From contig NZ_QNUM01000001.1 in the NCBI RefSeq assembly GCF_003574655.1, positions 682,001 through 746,000 on the forward strand: a stretch of DNA of 64,000 nt, read 5' to 3'. A program made the position numbers and the translations under genes. Position 1 is the stretch's first letter; each line of letters opens with the position of its first letter. Source of the stretch: Cohaesibacter haloalkalitolerans (GTDB lineage: Bacteria > Pseudomonadota > Alphaproteobacteria > Rhizobiales > Cohaesibacteraceae). The notes beneath the pieces were generated by a model, which saw nothing but the letters and a program-made list of their open reading frames with translations, ran no database searches and was not told where the DNA came from. Below are positions 57,302-64,000 of this stretch, piece by piece.

Positions 57302-60300
57302 TTAGTTGCCGAACAGGCCCTTGGTGATGCCCTGCAACAGTTGCTGCTCCAGTTTGGGCTTGGTGCCGTTGTTGTTGTTCTGTTGCTGGTTGTTGCCTTG
57401 CGGGGCCAGCAGCTGGTTGAGATCGACGCCCAGCTTGTCGGACTGCTTCTGCAGTTCCTTTGTGACGTTTTTCTCGATCTTCTGGATGGCCTTCGAGGCA
57501 TCCTTGCCAGCGCCGCCCATCTGCTCGAGTGATTTGAGGATCGCCTGCGGGTTCTCCAGAATACCGGCAATATCGGGATAGATGCGCGGCTTGGTGAGTT
57601 TGCCCTTGATGATGATCGGAATCGGCACGCCGTCGGCATTGACCGGCCCGCCCTGACCCTTCAGCTTGGCGATGACTTTCGGGGTTGTCTTGTAGTTGAT
57701 CGTCATGTTGGGCAGATCGATGGTTCCGGCACCGGACAGGCGGAACAGCGGGCTCAACATCGACAGATCATTGTTGCTGGCGATGCCGTTCTGGAAGGTG
57801 AAGCTGGCCGTCAGGGCCGAGAAATCGGTGCTCTGGGCGTCGGATGAGGCCCAGCCTTCCAGAATGTTGCCCTGCAGGCTGCGCAGCATCTGCGGAATGT
57901 TGATGCCATTGATCTGGCCGTCCTTGATCTCGATAGCGCTGGTGCCGTTCAGCTGTTTGATGATCTGGGCCTGGCTGGCGCCCTGCGCCGTCAGGTCGAT
58001 GGTGACGCCACCCTTGCCACTGAGGGCGCGCATACCGATGGTATCGGCAAGGAACGGTTTCATGTTGAGACCGGAGAGGGCGAATTTCGCGGCCAGTTTG
58101 GCCGGTTTCGTTCTGGCATCAACCGAGACCTGACCATTGCCCTTGCCGTTGTAGAGCGCCATCTGCGACAGGGTGGTTGTCAACTGGCCACCGGCAACCT
58201 TGGCCGTCAGCCCCACCGGTCCCATGGTGATGTCGCGCGCGACAAGACTCTTGGCCGAGAAGGCGAGGTCTGCCTTGATGGTGTTGAGGCCGGAAAAGTC
58301 GATTGGGCTGGTGTCCCATCCGGTCTGGGCGGCCGGGCGGCTTGCCTGACCATTGCCACCGCGGCCCTGTTCCTGACCATTGCCCATGAAGGGGGTTACA
58401 TCGAGCCGGTCAAAGGCAAAGGAGCCGGAGATGCTCGGAATCGTTCCGGCGACATAGTCCAACGTGCCGGTGCCCTTGGTCTGGCCCATTTCCAGCGACA
58501 GATTTTTGAGGGTTGTTCGATCGGTGCCAAGGTCCATCTGGCCGGACAACAGCACCGGCAGGTCCGGAGTACCATTGGTGACAGGCTGCCCCAGCCACGC
58601 TAGCAGCCTCTTGCTGGAGCCGGTCTTGATGGTCAGCTTGCTGCCTGAAAGGCTCAGCTTGGCCGGGTTGAGGCGACCGGCAAGCGCCAGCGACAGCTCC
58701 TTGGCCTGAAGCGACAGGCTGGCGGCAACAGGGGCATTGGCAATCAACTCGCCAAGTCCGATCCTGCTGCTATAGCGGATGGTGTCGCCATTCCAGCTGA
58801 AGGCGCCGGAAATGTCGACCGGATCATCAAGATTGGCGATCTTGATCTGGCTGGAGAGGTTTGAGATGGTGCCGGTGGGCCGATTGGGAATGGCGGCTTC
58901 CAGCGCCGGGTTGGAATACTGGCCCTTCTGCAGGGTCACGGTGCCAGCCAGATTGCCTTTTTTGGCAATCTCCTCGGCGCTGAGCCCTTGGGCTGCAAAG
59001 TTGATGCTGGCCGAGATCATGCCCGACATCGGGCTCTTCTGGCCTGCCAGTGAGGCCATTTCCCCCACATCCAGTTCGCGGGCGGTGAGCGACCCGGACC
59101 AGACCAGTTTGCCCAGGTCGCCATTGAGGATCGCCTGAACATTGCCCTTGGCCAGATTGGCCGACTTCAGATCAACCGTCAGCTTGCCGTTGGCGAGCTG
59201 GGTGAGCAGCTTGACCTGCCGCAGCGACTGGCCCTGATAGGTCAGGCGACCGGCGCGGAAATCAAGGGTCGCGTCGAAGTCCTGAAGCAGTGAGAGGTCT
59301 GGCTGGGTGGCGGTGCCTTTGGCCCCAGTTTCGGATTTGGCCCCGGATTTGGCCCCGGATTTGGCGGTGTTGAGCAGTTCGTCGAAATTGAGTGTCGAGC
59401 TGTCGACTGCCACGCGGATGAGCGGATTGCCTTTGGTCGATGCCGTGAAGATGCGAGCCGCCGCCTTCACCTGCTGCTTGTCGAGGGTCAGGGACAGGCT
59501 TGGCAGGCGGATTTCATTGTTGAGAGCGATGACCGAGCCTTCGATGCTGGCGGTCTTGACATCCAGCATCGAGCCATTCGCGCCGATCCAGTCCATGAAC
59601 TGGGTGACATTGCCGATGTTGGCGGCATAGTTGGCGGTGAACAGCTGGGTGCCCTTGAGGGCCAGCTCGCCAACGGCCTTGACCTTGATAAGGTCGCCGT
59701 CAATGGAGAGGTCGAGGGCGGAGGACTGGCCGTTGATTGCCCGCCCGGCGTTGGCAAGACTGCCCGTGATCGAGAGGGAGCGGTCATTGTAGGGCAGGGT
59801 GGCTTCGATCTCTGCCGATCCGTTGAAGTCGGGAATGCGCACCGTGGCGTTGAGGCCGGACATCAGCTCTGTGGTGTGGCCGCCTTCATCGATGGTGACG
59901 ATCTGGGCGTCGTTGATGGTCAGGCCGCGCAGGCTGAGAGCGGAAAGGTCGAGCGCCTCACTGGTCGCTTCCGCTACCGGGGTCGCTGCCGCGCTGCCGG
60001 GGGCCGCGGGGGTTGCTGCCTGGTTGCCCGTTGCCGTGGTCTCGGCTGTTGCGCCCTTGGCGATCGTAATGACCGGCTTGTCGAGCGTGATGCCGGTGAT
60101 GTCGGCCTTGCCTTTCATCAGGGGAGAAAGGGCGAGGCCGAAATCGAGCTGCCGCACCGAGAATAGCGGCTTGTCCTGCTGGTCTTTGAGCGAGACGCTT
60201 TCTGTGGTCAGCTTGATGCCAGTGATGAAGGAAAGCGAAACATCGCCGTCAATGGCCAGCGTCATGCCGGTCTGGTCCTTGACGAGCGTGACCACCTGCG

Positions 60301-60400
60301 CCTTGAGATAGTCGGTCGACAGGAAGGCGGGTATCAACAACAGGGCCATGACGATCAGGATAACCGCCGAAACAATGGAAATAATGATATTTCTCACCAA
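57302..60400 (-). CDS. AsmA family envelope protein
   Basis: A 1032-residue protein with one N-terminal membrane anchor (IIISIVSAVILIVMALLLIP) and a very long periplasmic region of beta-rich repeats typical of AsmA/TamB-like proteins. It has the early TGMTLAIDGDVSLSF segment and the AsmA C-terminal block around residues 830-960 (NGTSAIEIKDGQINGINIP). These proteins are linked to outer-membrane lipid homeostasis and possibly lipid transport between membranes. A Gln/Asn-rich tail (QGNNQQQNNNN) precedes the C-terminus. It is divergent from pgi. Confidence 0.9.
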   Translation of the reverse strand: MVRNIIISIVSAVILIVMALLLIPAFLSTDYLKAQVVTLVKDQTGMTLAIDGDVSLSFITGIKLTTESVSLKDQQDKPLFSVRQLDFGLALSPLMKGKADITGITLDKPVITIAKGATAETTATGNQAATPAAPGSAAATPVAEATSEALDLSALSLRGLTINDAQIVTIDEGGHTTELMSGLNATVRIPDFNGSAEIEATLPYNDRSLSITGSLANAGRAINGQSSALDLSIDGDLIKVKAVGELALKGTQLFTANYAANIGNVTQFMDWIGANGSMLDVKTASIEGSVIALNNEIRLPSLSLTLDKQQVKAAARIFTASTKGNPLIRVAVDSSTLNFDELLNTAKSGAKSGAKSETGAKGTATQPDLSLLQDFDATLDFRAGRLTYQGQSLRQVKLLTQLANGKLTVDLKSANLAKGNVQAILNGDLGKLVWSGSLTARELDVGEMASLAGQKSPMSGMISASINFAAQGLSAEEIAKKGNLAGTVTLQKGQYSNPALEAAIPNRPTGTISNLSSQIKIANLDDPVDISGAFSWNGDTIRYSSRIGLGELIANAPVAASLSLQAKELSLALAGRLNPAKLSLSGSKLTIKTGSSKRLLAWLGQPVTNGTPDLPVLLSGQMDLGTDRTTLKNLSLEMGQTKGTGTLDYVAGTIPSISGSFAFDRLDVTPFMGNGQEQGRGGNGQASRPAAQTGWDTSPIDFSGLNTIKADLAFSAKSLVARDITMGPVGLTAKVAGGQLTTTLSQMALYNGKGNGQVSVDARTKPAKLAAKFALSGLNMKPFLADTIGMRALSGKGGVTIDLTAQGASQAQIIKQLNGTSAIEIKDGQINGINIPQMLRSLQGNILEGWASSDAQSTDFSALTASFTFQNGIASNNDLSMLSPLFRLSGAGTIDLPNMTINYKTTPKVIAKLKGQGGPVNADGVPIPIIIKGKLTKPRIYPDIAGILENPQAILKSLEQMGGAGKDASKAIQKIEKNVTKELQKQSDKLGVDLNQLLAPQGNNQQQNNNNGTKPKLEQQLLQGITKGLFGN

Positions 60401-60631
60401 ACTCTCCTGCTCTTCTGCACCCCTGACGTACAGGGCGGGTTCCCTGCACTCCGAATCAACTCCCGATGACCATCATAATTGCATACGTGAAAATTCTACA
60501 ATCTGCTTGGACCATTCAGCAGCATTTTGCCTGCTTTCAGCAGACGGGCGGCTTTTTATCCTCTGATGAGCGCACAAAGGCGGTGAGTGGAAAACTATGC
60601 ACTTGAATTCATTTGTTGATAGAACTCAAAT

Positions 60632-60659
60632 GACTTGTCACATATTGATATTACAAGTC
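60632..60659. promoter_or_regulatory. inverted repeat upstream of pgi
   Basis: GACTTGT (60632-60638) and ACAAGTC (60653-60659) are perfect 7-bp arms with a 14-base AT-rich spacer, ending 37 bases before the pgi start. It sits in the AT-rich divergent region between the AsmA and pgi genes and is a candidate regulator site. Confidence 0.45.
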
Positions 60660-60696
60660 TTGCCAAATTACACGAAGCAATGGATTGGGGTATGAA

Positions 60697-62322
60697 ATGA
60701 GCTCTCTGGAAGTCGTTTGGTCCGATTTGGTCCGCCACCGTCAGGAAATGTCTGACTTCACCCTGCGTGCAGCCTTCGCCGAGGACGCAGACAGATTTGA
60801 GCACTATTCCGCTGAAATGGACGGCTGTCTGACGCTGGACTACTCGCGCAACCGCATTCAGGAAAAGACCCTGATGCTGCTGGAAAACCTGTTGCTGCAG
60901 GCCGGTGTTGTCGAGCGCTACAAGGAAATGAAGACCGGCGTTGCCATCAACAACACCGAAAAGCGGTCGGTGCTGCATATCGCCCTGCGTGGCAGCGTTG
61001 ATGAGGATCTGGTGGTCAATGGTCAGGCGATTGCCGCTGATGTCAACGCGGTCAAGGCGCGGCTTTACGCTTTTGCCAAGGGTGTGCGTGACGGCTCAAT
61101 TGCTGCCAAGGATGGCAAACCCTTCACCGATGTGGTCAATATCGGCATTGGCGGGTCCGATCTCGGGCCGCATATGGTCACCGCCGGTCTTGCCGCTTTC
61201 CATGATGGTCCGCGTGTGCATTTCGTCTCCAACGTCGATGGCGCCCACATGGGTGACACGCTCAAGACGCTTGATCCGGCCCGCACCCTGTTTCTCGTTG
61301 CTTCCAAGACCTTCACCACGCAGGAAACCATGACCAACGCCCGCGCCGCCAAGGCATGGCTCGTTGCGGCTTTGGGCGAGGATGCTGTCGGCGACCATTT
61401 TGCCGCCCTGTCCACCAACAAGGATGGTGTGGAAGGCTTCGGCATCAGCACTGAGCGGATGTTTGAATTCTGGGATTGGGTCGGCGGACGCTATTCGGTC
61501 TGGTCTGCCATCGGTCTGCCGGTGATGATCGCCATCGGACCGGAAGGCTTTGAAGAGTTCTTGGCCGGGGCCCGTTCCATGGACCACCATTTCGAGACGG
61601 CACCGTTCCGCGAGAACCTGCCGATGCTGATGGCTGCTCTCGGCCTGTGGTATCGCAATATCTGGGCCTGTGCGTCTCTGGCCGTGCTGCCTTATGATCA
61701 GCGGCTCGAGTATTTCTCGGCCTTCCTGCAGCAGCTGGACATGGAATCCAACGGCAAGCGGGTTCGGCGCAATGGTTCCGATATCCTGAGGGCCTCCGGT
61801 CCGGTGATCTGGGGGCAGTCGGGCACCAATGGCCAGCATGCCTTCTATCAGGAACTGCATCAGGGTCATGACATCATCCCGTGCGAATTCCTCGTTGCGG
61901 CCAATCCGACCGATGCCGATCAGGGCCAGCATGAACTCTTGCTTTCGAACTGTCTGGCGCAGGTCGAGGCGCTGGCCTTTGGCCGTACTGCCGAGGAAGC
62001 CAAGGCCCAGCTCGAGGCCTCCGGCAAGTCTGCCGAGGAAGTGGCTGAACTGGTGCCGCACAAGGTGTTCCCGGGCAACCGTCCCACCTCGCTGCTGTTC
62101 TATGACGCGTTGACCCCGAAGATGCTTGGTCGTCTGATTGCGCTTTACGAACACAAGGTGTTCGTGCAGGGCGTTGTCTGGGGCGTCAACAGCTATGACC
62201 AGTGGGGCGTCGAGCTTGGCAAGGAACTGGCCAACAAGCTGGCCCCGGCCGTCAAGTCAGCCGAGCGCGGGGAAGGTGACCCGGCCATTCTTGATCGCCT
62301 CAAGGCCTATCGCGCCAAATAG
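60697..62322 (+). CDS. pgi: glucose-6-phosphate isomerase
   Basis: A 541-residue PGI with the family signatures: NIGIGGSDLGPHMV near 150, VASKTFTTQETMTNA near 205, VGGRYSVWSAIGLP near 262, and GQSGTNGQHAFYQELHQG near 370 with the catalytic Glu/His. It interconverts glucose-6-phosphate and fructose-6-phosphate. The ATG at 60697 is preferred over the in-frame TTG at 60685. Confidence 0.97.
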   Translation: MSSLEVVWSDLVRHRQEMSDFTLRAAFAEDADRFEHYSAEMDGCLTLDYSRNRIQEKTLMLLENLLLQAGVVERYKEMKTGVAINNTEKRSVLHIALRGSVDEDLVVNGQAIAADVNAVKARLYAFAKGVRDGSIAAKDGKPFTDVVNIGIGGSDLGPHMVTAGLAAFHDGPRVHFVSNVDGAHMGDTLKTLDPARTLFLVASKTFTTQETMTNARAAKAWLVAALGEDAVGDHFAALSTNKDGVEGFGISTERMFEFWDWVGGRYSVWSAIGLPVMIAIGPEGFEEFLAGARSMDHHFETAPFRENLPMLMAALGLWYRNIWACASLAVLPYDQRLEYFSAFLQQLDMESNGKRVRRNGSDILRASGPVIWGQSGTNGQHAFYQELHQGHDIIPCEFLVAANPTDADQGQHELLLSNCLAQVEALAFGRTAEEAKAQLEASGKSAEEVAELVPHKVFPGNRPTSLLFYDALTPKMLGRLIALYEHKVFVQGVVWGVNSYDQWGVELGKELANKLAPAVKSAERGEGDPAILDRLKAYRAK

Positions 62323-62356
62323 GCTGCATCCTTCGGCTTTTGATGGCAAAAGATCT

Positions 62357-62384
62357 GCCCGTCGGTATGCTCCGGCGGGCTTTT
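62357..62384 (+). terminator. Rho-independent terminator of pgi
   Basis: GCCCGTCGG (62357-62365) pairs with CCGGCGGGC (62372-62380), one G-U, six-base loop, followed immediately by TTTTCC. It lies 35 bases after the pgi stop. Confidence 0.85.
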
Positions 62385-62455
62385 CCTTTGGCGGCTTTAT
62401 AGTGGCGGGTTGTCTGAATACCCTGTCAACCGGCAAAATCATGCGGAGGTCCAGC

Positions 62456-62992
62456 TTGAAAGCCTTGATCATTATCGACATGCAGCAGGAAATGCAGTTC
62501 CGTATCGAAACGGGGCGGGACTGCGTCAATGGTGATGCGCCAAAGCGGATCGCAGCCCTGGCGTCTGCCTTCCGGCAAAGGGGCCTGCCGGTTGTCCATA
62601 TTCGCCATCATGACGACGATCCGCGGTCTTCCATGCATGCCGATGCGGCTGGTTATCCGCCCATGGCCTGCGCCGAAGCGCTTGATGGGGAAGCGGTTTT
62701 CATCAAACACACCTCGTCCGCATTTGCTTCGACCGATCTTGAGGCGCATTTGCGCAAGGAGGGCATTGGTGAGCTGGTGGTGACGGGCGCGGTGGCCGGT
62801 TTTTGTGTCAACAGCACAGTGAGGGCCGGTGCGGATCTTGGCTTTGCCATGACGGTTGTGCGCGATGCCGTGGTCGGCTTCGATTTACCCGACGCCGGGC
62901 TGTCGGCGCAAGTGATCTTCGATGTCACCATGGCGCATCTAGAGTCAGACTTCGCTCGCATCATTGATACCTCTGTTGTGTTGGCTGACTAG
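62456..62992 (+). CDS. isochorismatase family cysteine hydrolase
   Basis: A 178-residue cysteine hydrolase. The triad is visible: Asp in LIIIDMQQ near residue 8, Lys in VFIKHTSSAF near 83, and Cys in GAVAGFCVNSTVRAG near 116. Family members hydrolyse amides such as nicotinamide or ureido compounds, or isochorismate; the substrate is not clear here. The TTG at 62456 is the best start because a perfect GGAGG ends seven bases before it; an ATG at 62441 would lie upstream of that site. Confidence 0.85.
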   Translation: MKALIIIDMQQEMQFRIETGRDCVNGDAPKRIAALASAFRQRGLPVVHIRHHDDDPRSSMHADAAGYPPMACAEALDGEAVFIKHTSSAFASTDLEAHLRKEGIGELVVTGAVAGFCVNSTVRAGADLGFAMTVVRDAVVGFDLPDAGLSAQVIFDVTMAHLESDFARIIDTSVVLAD

Positions 62993-63202
62993 AGCCTGCC
63001 TCTGGCTGAGCGGCCCGGCTGTTGCTTCTGCCTCTCAATCCTGTTGACACGGCGGCAGAAAGCGCCGACAAGTCAGCGTTGAAGCTGGCTTGCTCCTGTA
63101 AGGCCCAATTCCGGGGGCAGCCTTGAAGCCTCGCCTGCCTTTGCTCTTCTCTATTCCCGTTCTCCTTTGCTGCCTTTTCAACAGCCTGCCGTATAACGCT
63201 CC

Positions 63203-64000
63203 ATGATCAATATTCTTACCGTCACCCTGCCCATATTTCTGCTCATCGGTGTGGGGTATGTTGCCGCCTATTTCAAGATTGTCGGCGCTGCTGACATTGC
63301 GAGCATTGGCCGCTTTGTGCTCAACATTACCATGCCCGCGCTCATCATCGTGGCGTTCCAGAGCCACCCCATCGGGCAAATCCTCAACTGGACCTATCTC
63401 ATGGCCTACGGCATCGGTGCGGTTGCGACCTTTGGGCTGACAACGCTGTGCGGTGTCTATCTGTTGAAGAAGGATCTCTCCACAAGCGCCATTTATGGCA
63501 TGGGCACCAGCGTGTCCAACAGCGCCTATATCGGCTATCCGGTTGTTTCCGCCATCATCGGTCCGATCGGGGCCATTTGCATGGCGCTGAATTTTCTGGT
63601 CGAAAACATCATCATCATTCCGATGGCGCTGATTTTGGCCGATGCAGGCAGCGGCAAGGGCCAGCGGGTGTCGGTTCTCATTCGCCAGATCCTCTACAAG
63701 CTGACAAAGAATCCGATCATTATCGGCATTGTCATCGGTCTGGCCATTTCCCTGTCCGGCATGACACTGCCCGCACCGGTCAACAAGGCCCTGTCCCTGC
63801 TGGCTGGTGTTTCCAGTCCGACGGCGCTGTTCGTCATCGGCGGCTCACTGCTCGGGCTGCGCCTCAAGGGCATGCGGGGAGATATTGCTCTGGTCTTTAT
63901 CTTCAAGCTTGTTGTCCACCCCTTGATGGCTCTCCTGTCGGTCATGGTGCTTTTCCCGGGCATCGAAAGGGAATTTGCGATTGGGGCGGTTCTGTTTGCC
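63203..64000 (+). CDS. AEC family transporter (auxin efflux carrier type), 3' end missing
   Basis: The first 266 codons of a membrane transporter that runs off the right edge. It has about eight hydrophobic segments so far, with the family's FVLNITMPALIIVAFQSHP near 35-53 and NSAYIGYPVVSAIIGPIG near 109. AEC proteins export or import organic acids such as malate or malonate. It is the only gene visible after the isochorismatase-family gene, 210 bases away. Confidence 0.88.
   Translation, partial: MINILTVTLPIFLLIGVGYVAAYFKIVGAADIASIGRFVLNITMPALIIVAFQSHPIGQILNWTYLMAYGIGAVATFGLTTLCGVYLLKKDLSTSAIYGMGTSVSNSAYIGYPVVSAIIGPIGAICMALNFLVENIIIIPMALILADAGSGKGQRVSVLIRQILYKLTKNPIIIGIVIGLAISLSGMTLPAPVNKALSLLAGVSSPTALFVIGGSLLGLRLKGMRGDIALVFIFKLVVHPLMALLSVMVLFPGIEREFAIGAVLFA

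Overview
The window is GC-rich, gene-dense bacterial chromosome. The mix of genes points to a free-living heterotrophic alphaproteobacterium, most likely of the Rhizobiales/Hyphomicrobiales (inference): fused dipeptide ABC ATPases, DctPQM and TAXI TRAP systems paired with Usp proteins, a Pseudomonas-type HutF/HutG histidine pathway, FabV, a monomeric isocitrate dehydrogenase and a BigR-like ArsR regulator. About 53 protein genes can be supported. I saw no rRNA, tRNA, CRISPR array, insertion sequence or prophage, and no clear frameshifted gene.

Region 1 (1-14012) is a large minus-strand unit. A dipeptide-type ABC importer (binding protein, two permeases, fused ATPase) is followed by gamma-glutamyltransferase, M20 peptidase, TauE/SafE exporter, D-serine ammonia-lyase, amidase, RidA and a DadA-like oxidoreductase that runs off the left edge. 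A divergent GntR/FCD regulator and an Asp/Glu-racemase-family gene flank it. Together they look like import and cytoplasmic breakdown of a peptide or gamma-glutamyl/amide compound that releases D-amino acids.

Region 2 (14617-21864) holds a DctPQM TRAP transporter with a Usp protein and an alpha/beta hydrolase, a convergent YtcJ-like amidohydrolase, and a secreted M15 peptidase. Region 3 (21925-32626) is histidine utilisation: hutI-hutH-hutG-hutU followed by a polar amino-acid ABC transporter on the minus strand, and hutF-hutC divergently on the plus strand.

Region 4 (32832-47789) is mixed housekeeping and sensing: two enoyl-ACP-reductase-type genes (FabV and a FabI-like protein), a PhnA/YjdM zinc-ribbon protein, succinate-semialdehyde dehydrogenase, a chemoreceptor, monomeric isocitrate dehydrogenase, an IolG-like dehydrogenase, a BigR-like regulator with both switch cysteines, and a CHASE2-PAS-GGDEF-EAL protein. 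Region 5 (47901-55333) combines a beta-keto acid cleavage enzyme, a class III aminotransferase, an RpiR regulator, a TAXI-TRAP transporter and a second Usp, and looks like a self-contained catabolic unit for an unidentified amino or keto acid. Region 6 (55436-64000) has methylglyoxal synthase, arginase, a large AsmA-family protein, glucose-6-phosphate isomerase, an isochorismatase-family hydrolase and a truncated AEC transporter.

A recurring pattern is that each of the four solute-binding-protein genes is followed by a GC-rich hairpin before its membrane-component genes. All statements come from reading the sequence and from family knowledge. No database search was run.
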